DNA of 64,000 nt from Nocardioides panacisoli (GCF_019448235.1 NZ_CP080409.1:1860001-1924000), one strand, 5' to 3'. Numbered from the stretch's first letter, positions 1-8,476 are shown. The notes: generated from the sequence alone by a model not told the origin. Translations and numbers: made by a program.

Positions 1-550
1 GAACCGCTCCCGCCCGCACGGCGCGCGCGACCGGGTCGGCGCCCAGGTTGCTGTCGGCGTGGAGGTCCTGGCCGTGCTCTTCCGCGACGTCGAGAAGGGC
101 GGTGGCAGCAGCGCGCGGGTCCTCGGCGTCGAGCACGACCGGCGCGAGGTCGAGCAGCACGCCGGTCAGGACCCTGGCGAGCTCGGAGCCGTCGGCGGTG
201 GCGACCCACAGCGACGAGACGCCGCCGTCGAGGTCGACCAGCGCCGCCTCGTTGGCCGCGGCGGGGTCGGTGCCGGCGGTCATCACGCGGATGTCCCACG
301 CGCCGGCACGGGTGGGGCGTCCGGCCGTCTGCAGGTCCTCGACCAGGCCCGGCGTGCCGAGTGGGCTGAGGTCGATGCCGTCCAGCGTGGTGTGGGTCAG
401 CTCCGCCCACGCACGGGAGTCGGGGTCGTCCTCGCCCAGCCGCCGGGCCTTGCGGAGTGCATCGGCAGCGGCGGCTTCCCACTCCGCGCGACCGTGCTGG
501 TCCTCCGTGTCGGCAAGGGCGAGGTGTGTCGCGTCTGTGCCACCGGTCAT
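1..550 (-). CDS. mutA: Methylmalonyl-CoA mutase small subunit, N-terminal part (cut by window edge)
   Basis: Reading the minus strand from the ATG at 550 gives an uninterrupted frame of about 183 codons to the window edge, beginning MTGGTDATHLALADTE. The stretches TRAGAWDIRVMTAGTDP and LDGGVSSLWVATADG match the start of the MutA/MutB TIM barrel, where WDIR and the GVSSLW region are characteristic. The low similarity to catalytic large subunits and the acidic N-terminus point to the small, non-catalytic MutA chain. The MutAB heterodimer interconverts methylmalonyl-CoA and succinyl-CoA with adenosylcobalamin. The 3' end and the expected mutB lie off the left edge. The divergent neighbour is a glycosyltransferase with no obvious link. 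Confidence 0.88.
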   Translation of the reverse strand, partial: MTGGTDATHLALADTEDQHGRAEWEAAAADALRKARRLGEDDPDSRAWAELTHTTLDGIDLSPLGTPGLVEDLQTAGRPTRAGAWDIRVMTAGTDPAAANEAALVDLDGGVSSLWVATADGSELARVLTGVLLDLAPVVLDAEDPRAAATALLDVAEEHGQDLHADSNLGADPVARAVRAGAV

Positions 551-685
551 GCTCCGCAGGATAGAGGGCGCCGCTCGGGGTCCCGGTCCGGGATCCGCCA
601 CCTGAGCATCCGGCGCGCCGATCCGCCTGCAGGGCAGGGACGCCCACCGTTCGCTCGCCGGACACCCGGACGTGGAGGACCCGCC

Positions 686-1762
686 ATGTCGTGGCGCGAC
701 GGTGGGCCCATGAGGATCGCGCTGGTCACCGAGACGTTCTACCCGGCCGTGGATTCCACCACGACCACCCTGAAGGCCACCGCCGACCGCTTGGTCGACC
801 TCGGCCACGCCGTGCGGATCATCGCGCCGGGACCGGGCCTGGGCACCTACCGCGGCTGCGACGTGGTCCGCGTCAGGCCGCTCGAGCCGACCGGCCACCA
901 GGTGCGTGCCGCCCTGGACGAGTTCGCACCCGACCTGGTGCAGGCGACCTCCCCCCGGTTCGTGGGGCGCAAGGCGCTCAAGCACGCCCGGCGCACGGGT
1001 ACCCCGACGATCGTCATCGAGCAGTCCCCGGTGCTCGACCTCGCCGCCGACTACTGGCGCGCCAAGGTCGCCGACCGCGCAGACCGGCTGCTCGTCACCG
1101 CGTCGTGGATGGTCGAGCGCGCCGCCGAGCTCGGGGTCGAGGCCGAGTTGTGGGCACCGGGCGTGGATCCGGTCGCGTTCACGCCGACGCTGCGCGACGA
1201 GTGGCTCTACAACTCCTGGTCCAAGGCCAAGTCCAAGCACGGCCCCCGCGTGGTCGTCGGGTACGTCGGCAGCCTCCACAAGCGCCACGGTGTCCGCCAG
1301 CTGGCCGCACTCGCCGACATCGACGGCATCCGCCCCGTGGTCATCGGCGACGGCCCCGAACGGGACTGGCTCGCCAAGCGCCTGCCCGACGCGAAGTTCA
1401 CCGGTCCGCTGCAGACCGGCGACCTCACGATCGCGATGGCCACGCTCGACGTCGTGGTCCACCCCGGGGAGCACGAGACCTGCTGCCACGCGATGCGGGA
1501 GGCCGGGGCTGCCGGCGTACCGGTGGTCGCCGCACGGTCGGGTGGAGCCCTGGACGTCGTCCGCCACCTGGAGACCGGCATGTTCCACGCGCCCGGCTCA
1601 CGGGGCGACCTGCGGCGCGCGGTGCAGGCCGTGGTTGCCGACCCGCAGCGGGACCTGCTGGGGCGCCAGGCGCGCGTGCAGTCCAAGCTGCGCACGTGGA
1701 CCGACGCGGTCGACGAGCTGATCGCCGACCACTACCCCGCCCTGCACCGGGCCGCCGCCTGA
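686..1762 (+). CDS. GT4-family glycosyltransferase (PimB/MgtA-like mannosyltransferase type)
   Basis: Predicted 358-aa cytosolic GT-B glycosyltransferase. The N-terminus (MRIALVTETFYPAVDSTTTT) is the typical first beta strand and loop of the acceptor domain. The donor domain carries VVVGYVGSLHKRHGV followed by the EX7E motif (first Glu in HETCC, second in MREAG, near residues 263-271) and GVPVVA. The family includes actinobacterial GDP-mannose-dependent phosphatidylinositol and glycolipid mannosyltransferases; sugar and acceptor cannot be read from sequence. ATG 686 has GGAGG seven bases upstream; ATG 710 is an alternative that removes eight residues. It is followed by the LysR gene on the same strand without overlap. 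Confidence 0.85.
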   Translation: MSWRDGGPMRIALVTETFYPAVDSTTTTLKATADRLVDLGHAVRIIAPGPGLGTYRGCDVVRVRPLEPTGHQVRAALDEFAPDLVQATSPRFVGRKALKHARRTGTPTIVIEQSPVLDLAADYWRAKVADRADRLLVTASWMVERAAELGVEAELWAPGVDPVAFTPTLRDEWLYNSWSKAKSKHGPRVVVGYVGSLHKRHGVRQLAALADIDGIRPVVIGDGPERDWLAKRLPDAKFTGPLQTGDLTIAMATLDVVVHPGEHETCCHAMREAGAAGVPVVAARSGGALDVVRHLETGMFHAPGSRGDLRRAVQAVVADPQRDLLGRQARVQSKLRTWTDAVDELIADHYPALHRAAA

Positions 1763-1814
1763 GCGCACCGAGGCGCCGGGCCGTCGGCGACCGGCACAGT
1801 GGTAGGCATGACGC

Positions 1815-2774
1815 ATGCTGCTGCGCCAGTTGGAGTACCTCACCTCGCTGGCTCGTGAGCAGCACTTCGGTCGCGCGGCGGTCGCGTGCCACGTGTCGCA
1901 ACCGGCCCTCTCCGCCGGCATCCGCAAGCTCGAGGCGGAGCTCGACGTCCAGATCGTCCAGCGCAGCCAGCGTTTCGAGGGGTTCACCGCCGAGGGCGAG
2001 GCCGTGCTGTCGTGGGCGCTGCGCATCCTCGCCGAACGCGAGGACCTCGACCGCACGCTGAGCCAGATGCGCGGGGGCCTGTCCGGCATGCTCCGGATCG
2101 GGGCGATCCCGACCGCGCTGACCCTCGCGCCGCTGCTGACGACACCGATGCGGGAGCGGTACCCCGGCGTCCGCTTCCACCTGGCGTCGATGTCCTCGCG
2201 CGAGATCGTCGAACGGCTCAACGACTACGACATCGAGGTCGGCATGACCTACGTCGACGGCGAGCCCCTGGGCGGGGTGCGGGTCGTGCCGCTCTACCGC
2301 GAGCGCTACCTCTTCCTCACACCCGACGACGGCGCCCTGGCCGACCGGGCCGAGGTCGGGTGGGCCGAGGCGGCCGGGACGCCGCTGTGCCTGCTGCTGC
2401 CGGTGATGCAGAACCGGCGCATCCTCGAGCGCAACTTCGCCGAGGCGGGCGCATCGGTCGCACCGGTGCTCGAGACCGACACCGTCTCGGCGCTGTACTC
2501 CCACGTCACCTCGATGGGCCTGTCGAGCATCATCCCGCACGCGTGGCTGCACGCCTTCGGGCTCCCGCCCGGCACTCGCGCCGTGCCGTTGGCACCGGCT
2601 GCCCGCAGCCACCAGGTCGGGCTCGTGCTGCCACGCCACGACCGCGACTCGCTGCTGGCCCGAGCCCTGCTCGCGACCGCCGCAGAGGTCGACATCCCCG
2701 CCACGCTCATCGCCACGCTGCGCCGCGAGGTGCCTGCGGCGATAACAGCGGCCGATCAACCGATCGAGAATTGA
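1815..2774 (+). CDS. LysR-family transcriptional regulator
   Basis: The 319-aa protein has a winged HTH over residues 1-60 (LEYLTSLAREQHFGRAAVAC, then SQPALSAGIRKLEAEL) and a LysR substrate-binding domain from about residue 90. It lies 95 bp upstream of the OFA transporter gene, on the same strand. The formate dehydrogenase genes lie beyond on the opposite strand, so a role in controlling formate or oxalate transport and oxidation is inferred from position. ATG 1815 is used because the ATG at 1808 is out of frame. The ligand is unknown. Confidence 0.9.
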   Translation: MLLRQLEYLTSLAREQHFGRAAVACHVSQPALSAGIRKLEAELDVQIVQRSQRFEGFTAEGEAVLSWALRILAEREDLDRTLSQMRGGLSGMLRIGAIPTALTLAPLLTTPMRERYPGVRFHLASMSSREIVERLNDYDIEVGMTYVDGEPLGGVRVVPLYRERYLFLTPDDGALADRAEVGWAEAAGTPLCLLLPVMQNRRILERNFAEAGASVAPVLETDTVSALYSHVTSMGLSSIIPHAWLHAFGLPPGTRAVPLAPAARSHQVGLVLPRHDRDSLLARALLATAAEVDIPATLIATLRREVPAAITAADQPIEN

Positions 2775-2777
2775 ACT

Positions 2778-2807
2778 TTGACCTGACTCAGGTCGCCTCC
2801 CTACCGT
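2778..2807 (+). promoter_or_regulatory. Putative promoter with embedded palindrome, upstream of OFA transporter
   Basis: TTGACC (2778-2783) is separated by 18 bases from TACCGT (2802-2807), a fair match to sigma-A type -35/-10 boxes. A perfect 15-base palindrome GACCTGACTCAGGTC (2780-2794) overlaps the -35 box and spacer, a typical position for a repressor operator. The start codon of the transporter is 62 bases downstream of the -10. The binding protein is unknown; the LysR neighbour is one candidate, but the site does not have the T-N11-A form alone. Confidence 0.5.
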
Positions 2808-2869
2808 CAGCAGGTCGGCTGTGACGTCACGCACAGCCCCTCGGATCTCGACTTCTGGAGGCACTCGGA

Positions 2870-4252
2870 GTGTCAGCGCTGAACTTCCTCGATCGTGAGC
2901 ACTCGGTCGCACCCCCGGGCTACAGCCGCTGGCTGATCCCACCGGCGGCCCTGGCCATCCACCTGTGCATCGGTCAGGTGTACGCGACCAGCGTGTACAA
3001 GATCGCCCTGGTCGAGCACTTCGACACCAGCCTCACCGCCGTCGGCTACATCTTCTCCGTCGCCATCGTGGTGCTCGGCGTCTCCGCCGCGCTGTTCGGC
3101 ACCTGGGTGGACCGGGTCGGCCCGCGGCGCACCATGTTCACCGCCGCCTGCTGCTGGGGCGCCGGCTTCCTCGTCGCCGCCCTCGGGATCCAGCTGGGAC
3201 AGCTGTGGATCGTCTACCTGGGCTACGGCGTACTCGGAGGAATCGGGTTGGGGCTGGGCTACATCTCGCCCGTCTCCACGTTGATCAAGTGGTTCCCCGA
3301 CCGCCCGGGCCTTGCCACCGGCATGGCGATCATGGGCTTCGGCGGTGGCGCGATGGTCGCCTCGCCCCTGTCCCAGGAGCTGCTGGTCGCCTTCGGGGGC
3401 AGCGAGTTCGGCGGCGACGCGGTGATGAAGCTCTTCGTCACGCTCGGCATCGTCTACTTCGCCTTCATGATGTTCGGTGTCTTCACCGTGAGGGTGCCGG
3501 CGCCCGGATGGGCCCCGGCGGGCTACGACCCCGAGGCGGCCACGCAGAAGAAGATGGTCACCCGGGCGCACGTCTCGGCGGCCAACTCGATCCGTACGCC
3601 GCAGTTCTGGCTGGTGTGGATCGTGCTGTTCTGCAACGTCACCGCCGGCATCGGCATCCTGGAGAACGCCCAGCCGATGCTGCGGGACTTCTTCCGCGAT
3701 GCCACCACCGGTGACTCCGCCGTCGCTGCCGGCACCGCCGCCGGCTTCGTCGGCCTGCTGTCGCTGGGCAACATGGGCGGCCGCTTCGTGTGGTCCTCGG
3801 TGTCGGACTACATCGGCCGCAAGATGACCTATCTGATGTACCTCGGCGGGGGGATGCTGCTGTTCTTCGGCGTCTCCGCGATCGGCAGCAGCTCGACGGC
3901 CGTCTTCGTGGCACTGATGTTCCTGATCATCTCCTTCTACGGTGGCGGCTTCGCCACGGTGCCCGCCTACCTGCGCGACCTGTTCGGCACCTTCCAAGTC
4001 GGCGCGATCCACGGCCGGCTGCTGACCGCGTGGTCCGCGGCCGGCGTGGCGGGACCGTTGATCATCAACGCGATCCTCGACGCGCAGGGCAAGGAGCCCG
4101 GCGCGCTGCTGGCCGGCGACTACCGCAGCCCGATCCTGATCATGGTCGCCATCCTGGCCGTCGGCTTCGTGGCCAACCTGCTCATCAAGCCCGTGGCGGA
4201 GCGCTTCCACGAGCCCGAGGACGTCGTCGAGGCCGCGGGCACCGCCCGCTGA
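2870..4252 (+). CDS. OFA-type MFS transporter (oxalate/formate antiporter family)
   Basis: A 460-aa polytopic inner-membrane protein with about 12 hydrophobic segments. MFS motif A is present as GTWVDRVGPRR (residues 77-87). N-terminal IHLCIGQVYATSVYK and the glycine-rich GVLGGIGLGLGYISPVSTLIKWFPDRPG block are characteristic of the OFA family (OxlT relatives). The family exchanges or imports small carboxylates; because the next genes encode FdhD and a formate-dehydrogenase-like enzyme, formate or oxalate is the likely substrate (inference). GTG 2870 has GGAGG eight bases upstream. A 41-aa membrane protein follows 27 bp downstream. Confidence 0.88.
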   Translation: MSALNFLDREHSVAPPGYSRWLIPPAALAIHLCIGQVYATSVYKIALVEHFDTSLTAVGYIFSVAIVVLGVSAALFGTWVDRVGPRRTMFTAACCWGAGFLVAALGIQLGQLWIVYLGYGVLGGIGLGLGYISPVSTLIKWFPDRPGLATGMAIMGFGGGAMVASPLSQELLVAFGGSEFGGDAVMKLFVTLGIVYFAFMMFGVFTVRVPAPGWAPAGYDPEAATQKKMVTRAHVSAANSIRTPQFWLVWIVLFCNVTAGIGILENAQPMLRDFFRDATTGDSAVAAGTAAGFVGLLSLGNMGGRFVWSSVSDYIGRKMTYLMYLGGGMLLFFGVSAIGSSSTAVFVALMFLIISFYGGGFATVPAYLRDLFGTFQVGAIHGRLLTAWSAAGVAGPLIINAILDAQGKEPGALLAGDYRSPILIMVAILAVGFVANLLIKPVAERFHEPEDVVEAAGTAR

Positions 4253-4279
4253 GCCCGACTGGAACGAGAGGACCCGCAC

Positions 4280-4405
4280 ATGCAGGCAGAGCACCAGTCC
4301 GACCACACCGCACGGATCGCCATCTCGTGGGCGCTGGTCAGCATCCCGTTGGCCTACGGGCTCTACAACGCGATCCAGGCCGCCGCCCAGCTCTTCACGG
4401 GCTGA
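4280..4405 (+). CDS. Small single-span membrane protein, probable partner of the OFA transporter
   Basis: A 41-codon reading frame starts MQAEHQSDHTARIAISWALV and ends AAAQLFTG. It has a polar N-terminus and one hydrophobic helix (residues 13-30, ISWALVSIPLAYGLYNAI). A purine-rich GAGAGG lies upstream of the ATG, which is 27 bp after the transporter stop on the same strand. Short membrane proteins directly downstream of OFA transporters are recognised in annotation as the MFS transporter small subunit, and this one fits in size, position and topology. Function beyond association with the transporter is not known. Confidence 0.72.
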   Translation: MQAEHQSDHTARIAISWALVSIPLAYGLYNAIQAAAQLFTG

Positions 4406-4430
4406 CCCGGGGCCTCCGGGCAAGCGCAAG

Positions 4431-4469
4431 GACCGAGCGGGTCGTCAGGGAGTGACGACCCGCTCGGTC
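4431..4469. terminator. Bidirectional terminator between the OFA operon and fdhD
   Basis: A perfect 17-bp inverted repeat (4431-4447 and 4453-4469) has a 5-base loop GGGAG. It sits between the convergent OFA/small-subunit genes and fdhD. The fdhD stop codon (4445-4447) is inside the left arm, so the stem also covers the last seven fdhD codons' complement. There is no clear T-run on either side, as is usual in high-GC actinobacteria. Confidence 0.75.
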
Positions 4470-5272
4470 GCGCTGTAGAGGTTCATCGACGCCCCGCGCA
4501 GGAACCCCACCAGGCTCAGCCCCTGCTCACGCGCAAGGTCCACGGCCAGCGACGAGGGGGCCGAGACGGCGGTGAGCATCGGGATCCCGGCCATCACCGC
4601 CTTCTGGACCAGCTCGAAGGACGCACGCCCACTGACCATCAGGATGGTCTCCCGCAGCGGGAGCCGCCCCTCGCTGAGGGCGGCGCCGATCACCTTGTCG
4701 ACGGCGTTGTGCCGTCCGACGTCCTCCCGGACGTGGATGGGCTCGCCGTCGGCACTGAAGAGCCCGGCCGCGTGGAGGCCGCCGGTGCTCTCGAAGACCT
4801 TCTGCGCCTCGCGCAGCCGGTCCGGCAGCTCGGCCAGCGTTGCCGTCGTGACCCGCAACGGGTCCTCGGCCACCCCCCACCGCGTCGAGGTCCGCACCGC
4901 CTCCAGGCTGGCCTTGCCGCACAACCCGCACGAGGAGGTCGTGTAGAAGTTGCGCTCCAGCGCGAGGTCGGGCACGGCGACGCCGGGCGCGAGGCCCACC
5001 TCGACGATGTTGTAGGTGTTCGACCCGTCCTCGGTCGCGCCGGCGCAGTACCGGATCGAGGCGACCTCCTCCGCGGAGCCGACCACGCCCTCGCTGACCA
5101 GGAACCCCACGGCCAGGTCGAAGTCGTGCCCGGGCGTGCGCATCGTCACCGTCAGGGCGCGCCCGTCGAGGCGGAGCTCCATCGGCTCCTCGACGGTGAG
5201 GGTGTCCGGGCGCCTGGTCACGGCCCCGTCCCGCACCCGCACCACCGGCCGGCGGTCGGTCACGCGACCCAC
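4445..5272 (-). CDS. fdhD: Formate dehydrogenase accessory sulfurtransferase FdhD
   Basis: The 275-aa protein contains the CGLC motif (C115 and C118, in TTSSCGLCGKAS), the sulfur-transfer cysteines of FdhD. It also has the conserved EDVGRHNAVDKVIG and LMVSGRASFELVQKA blocks. FdhD passes sulfur from a cysteine desulfurase to the bis-MGD cofactor of formate dehydrogenases. It starts with GTG 5272, three bases after the stop of the fdhF-like gene, so the two are cotranscribed. Corynebacterium glutamicum has a comparable fdhF-fdhD locus needed for formate oxidation. Its stop codon lies inside the terminator stem. Confidence 0.95.
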   Translation of the reverse strand: MGRVTDRRPVVRVRDGAVTRRPDTLTVEEPMELRLDGRALTVTMRTPGHDFDLAVGFLVSEGVVGSAEEVASIRYCAGATEDGSNTYNIVEVGLAPGVAVPDLALERNFYTTSSCGLCGKASLEAVRTSTRWGVAEDPLRVTTATLAELPDRLREAQKVFESTGGLHAAGLFSADGEPIHVREDVGRHNAVDKVIGAALSEGRLPLRETILMVSGRASFELVQKAVMAGIPMLTAVSAPSSLAVDLAREQGLSLVGFLRGASMNLYSATERVVTP

Positions 5273-5275
5273 GGG

Positions 5276-7588
5276 TCAGTCACTCCCGGAGCCGGGGGCG
5301 CCGCTCCCTGCGGGCTCGAGGCGGACCACGACCCCCTTGGAGGTGGGCGTGTTGCTGGTCTCCGCGACGCTGTCGAGCGGCACCAGCACGTTGGTCTCGG
5401 GGTAGTACGCCGCCGCGGACCCGCGAGCCGTCGGGTAGGCCACGACGCGGAAGCCGGGTGCGCGACGCTCGACGCCGTCGTGCCACACGCTCACCAGGTC
5501 GACCACGGACGAGTCGGCGACCTGCAGGTCGGCCAGGTCGGCGGCGTTCACCAGCACGATGCGGCGCCCGCCCCGGATGCCCCGGTAGCGGTCATCGGGT
5601 GCGTAGGGGATGGTGTTCCACTGGTCGTGGGAGCGCAGGGACTGCAGCACCAAGTGACCCGGCGGCGGCGTGAGGTCGACGAAGTCGTTGCACGAGAACA
5701 TCGCCCGGCCGCTCTCGGTCGGATAGGTGCGGGCGTTGATCGGGTTGGGGAGCCGGAAACCCTTGCCGATGCGCTCGTTGAAACGCTCGAAACCCGGCAC
5801 GACCCGCGCGATGCGATCGCGGATGAGTCCGTAGTCGTCCTCGAACTCCTGCCACGGGATCGGCGGACCGCTCTCCCCCAGCGTGCGCCGGGCGAGGCGG
5901 GAGATGATCGACACCTCGCTGAGCAGGGCGGGTGAGGCCGGCGCGAGCGGCCCGCGCGACGCATGGATCTCGCTCATGGAGTCCTCCACCGTCACGAACT
6001 GCTCGCCGGTCGCCTGCACGTCCTTGTCGCTGCGACCCAGCGTCGGGAGGATCAGGGCGGTCTCCCCGCACACCGTGTGGGACCGGTTCAGCTTCGTCGA
6101 GATCTGCACGGTGAGCCGGCACCGGCGCAGCGCGTCCTCGGTGACGTCGCTGTCGGACATCGCCCGCACGAAGTTGCCGGCGACGCCGACGAAGACCTTG
6201 GCGCGGTCGTCGCGCAGGGCACGGACGGCGGCGACCGAGTCGACGCCGTGCTCGCGCGGGGGCGAGAACTGGAACTCCTCGGCCAGCCGGTCGAGGAACG
6301 CGTCCGGCATCCGCTCCCAGATGCCCATGGTGCGATCGCCCTGGACGTTGCTGTGGCCGCGCACCGGGCAGACACCTGCGCCGTCACGGCCGAGGTCGCC
6401 GCGCAGCAGGAGGAAGTTCACGATCTCGCGGATGGTCGGCACGCCGTGCCGGTGCTGGGTCAGACCCATGGCCCAGCACACGATGATCCGCTTGCTGCCC
6501 AGCACCGCGCGGTGGGCCTCCTCGATCTCCTCCCGCGTGAGCCCGGTGGCGGAGAGGACGTCGTCCCAGGAGACGTCGCGGACCTGCGCGGCGAACTCCT
6601 CGAAGCCCGTGGTGTGCTCGGCGATGAAGTCGTGGTCGAGCACGGTGCCGGGGTTGGCGTCCTCGGCCTCGAGCAGCAGGCGGTTGAGCGCCTGGAACAG
6701 CGCGAGGTCACCGCCGGCACGGACCTGGAGGAACTGGTCGGCGATCTCGGTGCCGCGTCCGATCACGCCGCGGGGCTTCTGGGGGTTCTTGAACCGGAGC
6801 AGCCCGGCCTCGCGCAGTGGGTTGACGGCGATGATGCGGCCGCCGTTGCGCTTGGTCTCCTCCAGTGCCGACAGCATCCGCGGGTGGTTGCTGCCGGGGT
6901 TCTGCCCCACCACGAAGACCAGGTCGGCCTGGTGGATGTCGTCGAGGGAGACGTTGCCCTTGCCGACTCCCAGCGTCTGCCCGAGGGCAGACCCGCTCGA
7001 CTCGTGACACATGTTGGAGCAGTCGGGGAGGTTGTTGGTGCCGTAGGCGCGGACGAACAGCTGCAGCAGGAACGCCGCCTCGTTGTTCAGCCGGCCGGAG
7101 GTGTAGAAGATCGACTCGTCCGGGGAGTCCAGGCCGCGCAGCTCGTCAGCGACCAGGTCGAGGGCCTCGTCCCAGCCGATGGGCTCGTAGTGGCTCCCAC
7201 CGGGGCGCTTGACCATCGGCTCGGTGAGCCGGCCCTGCTGATTGAGCCACTGGTCGCTGCGGCCGTCCAGGTCGGCGACGGAGTGCTCGGCGAAGAACTG
7301 CGGCGTGACCCGCTGCGTCGTGGCCTCGTCGTTGACGTGCTTGGCGCCGTTCTCGCAGTACTCGTTCAGCGCGCGGTGGCTCGGGTCGGGCCACGCGCAG
7401 CCGGGGCAGTCGATGCCGTCGGCCTGGTTGAGGCCGAGCAGCGTGCGCGCCGTACGGGCCGGGGAGTTCTCCGACAGCGAGTACTTCAACGCATGCGTGA
7501 CGCCGGGGACCCCGGCGGCCCATGCCTTGGGCTCACTGACCTCGATGTCCTCGAGCGAGCCCTCCCGTGCACCGTCCCCGGACCTCAT
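5276..7588 (-). CDS. fdhF: FdhF/YdeP-family molybdopterin oxidoreductase (probable formate dehydrogenase)
   Basis: A 770-aa cytosolic bis-MGD oxidoreductase. An N-terminal CPGC (C61, C64) replaces the full four-cysteine Fe-S motif of classical FdhF, and NMCHESSG near residue 193 is the active-site region of the YdeP branch; no TGA/Sec codon is present. C-terminal SLRSHDQWNT and LVPLDSVAETSNTPTSKG are typical of the family. The C. glutamicum homologue FdhF oxidises formate in vivo with an unresolved electron acceptor. ATG 7588 is chosen: the in-frame TTG at 7624 coincides with a TTGACA -35 box placed correctly for a leaderless transcript at 7588. fdhD follows after 3 bp. Confidence 0.88.
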   Translation of the reverse strand: MRSGDGAREGSLEDIEVSEPKAWAAGVPGVTHALKYSLSENSPARTARTLLGLNQADGIDCPGCAWPDPSHRALNEYCENGAKHVNDEATTQRVTPQFFAEHSVADLDGRSDQWLNQQGRLTEPMVKRPGGSHYEPIGWDEALDLVADELRGLDSPDESIFYTSGRLNNEAAFLLQLFVRAYGTNNLPDCSNMCHESSGSALGQTLGVGKGNVSLDDIHQADLVFVVGQNPGSNHPRMLSALEETKRNGGRIIAVNPLREAGLLRFKNPQKPRGVIGRGTEIADQFLQVRAGGDLALFQALNRLLLEAEDANPGTVLDHDFIAEHTTGFEEFAAQVRDVSWDDVLSATGLTREEIEEAHRAVLGSKRIIVCWAMGLTQHRHGVPTIREIVNFLLLRGDLGRDGAGVCPVRGHSNVQGDRTMGIWERMPDAFLDRLAEEFQFSPPREHGVDSVAAVRALRDDRAKVFVGVAGNFVRAMSDSDVTEDALRRCRLTVQISTKLNRSHTVCGETALILPTLGRSDKDVQATGEQFVTVEDSMSEIHASRGPLAPASPALLSEVSIISRLARRTLGESGPPIPWQEFEDDYGLIRDRIARVVPGFERFNERIGKGFRLPNPINARTYPTESGRAMFSCNDFVDLTPPPGHLVLQSLRSHDQWNTIPYAPDDRYRGIRGGRRIVLVNAADLADLQVADSSVVDLVSVWHDGVERRAPGFRVVAYPTARGSAAAYYPETNVLVPLDSVAETSNTPTSKGVVVRLEPAGSGAPGSGSD

Positions 7589-7624
7589 GGGGCCAGCATC
7601 CCGCCGGTCACGAGACGGTGTCAA
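7589..7624 (-). promoter_or_regulatory. Putative leaderless promoter of the fdhF-fdhD operon
   Basis: On the minus strand TTGACA (7624-7619) is followed after 18 bases by GATGCT (7600-7595), then six bases and the ATG at 7588. The spacing puts the transcript start at or next to the A of ATG, which fits the lack of a clear Shine-Dalgarno sequence there. The -35 is a perfect consensus; the -10 is weak (three of six). Confidence 0.5.
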
Positions 7625-7696
7625 AGAACCTTCGGTGATCGCACGATCGACGCCACCGATGGGCGGCCGTCGCTCCCGACCACCGCGTACGGCGCC

Positions 7697-8467
7697 TCAG
7701 TCGCGACCGTCGTAGTCGCGGTTGCGCAGGCCGATCTTGTTGCCGAGCCAGACCAGCGGGTCGTACTTCTTGTCCGCCACGCGCTCCTTCATGGGGATGA
7801 TGGCGTTGTCGGTGATCTTGATGCCCTCCGGGCACACCTCGGTGCAGCACTTGGTGATGTTGCAGAGCCCGATGCCGCCGGCGCCCTGGGCGAGCTCGCG
7901 GCGATCGTGGGTGTCCAACGGGTGCATGTCCAGCTCGGCGAAGCGCAGGAAGAACCGCGGACCGGAGAACGCCGGCTTGTTCTCCTCGTGGTCACGGACC
8001 ACGTGGCAGGTGTCCTGGCACAGGAAGCACTCGATGCACTTGCGGAACTCCTGGCCCCGCTCGACGTCGACCTGGGCCATGCGGCGCTTGCCGTCGGCGT
8101 CGCGCGGCGGAGGCGCGAAGGAGGGCACCTCCTTGGCCTTCTCGTAGTTGAAGGAGACGTCGCAGACCAGGTCGCGGATCACCGGGAACGCCCGCATCGG
8201 GGTCACCGTGATGGTCTCGCTCGGGTCGAAGTCCGACAGTCGCGTCATGCACAACAGCCGCGGCTTGCCGTTGATCTCGGCGCTGCAGGATCCGCACTTG
8301 CCGGCCTTGCAGTTCCACCGCACCGCGAGGTCGCCGGCCTGGGTGGCCTGCAGCCGGTGGATCGCGTCCAGGACGACCTCACCCTCGGAGACCTCGACGG
8401 TGTAGTCACCGAAGTCGCCACCGGACTGGTCGCCGCGCCACACGCGCATGCTCAGGTCGTAGCCCAT
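7697..8467 (-). CDS. sdhB: Succinate dehydrogenase iron-sulfur subunit, Sdh1 type
   Basis: A 256-aa SdhB/FrdB family protein. Ligands are visible for the [2Fe-2S] cluster (CKAGKCGSC then LLC), for the [4Fe-4S] cluster (CIECFLCQDTCHV, with His rather than Pro after the last Cys) and for the [3Fe-4S] cluster (CNITKCCTEVCPEG). Order SdhC-SdhA-SdhB and sequence type match the mycobacterial Sdh1 locus (Rv0249c-Rv0247c region). It carries electrons from the flavin to menaquinone. It begins nine bases after the sdhA stop and is last in the operon; 108 bp separate it from fdhF. Confidence 0.92.
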   Translation of the reverse strand: MGYDLSMRVWRGDQSGGDFGDYTVEVSEGEVVLDAIHRLQATQAGDLAVRWNCKAGKCGSCSAEINGKPRLLCMTRLSDFDPSETITVTPMRAFPVIRDLVCDVSFNYEKAKEVPSFAPPPRDADGKRRMAQVDVERGQEFRKCIECFLCQDTCHVVRDHEENKPAFSGPRFFLRFAELDMHPLDTHDRRELAQGAGGIGLCNITKCCTEVCPEGIKITDNAIIPMKERVADKKYDPLVWLGNKIGLRNRDYDGRD

Positions 8468-8476
8468 CGCTGCCTC

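Noticed and set aside
59..685. Long plus-strand frame extending the glycosyltransferase upstream
   Set aside because: It runs antisense to mutA and lacks homology; the glycosyltransferase starts at 686 with a good ribosome-binding site.
5276..7588. Selenocysteine (TGA) codon in the formate dehydrogenase-like gene
   Set aside because: The active-site region has Cys (NMCHESSG) and no in-frame TGA occurs.
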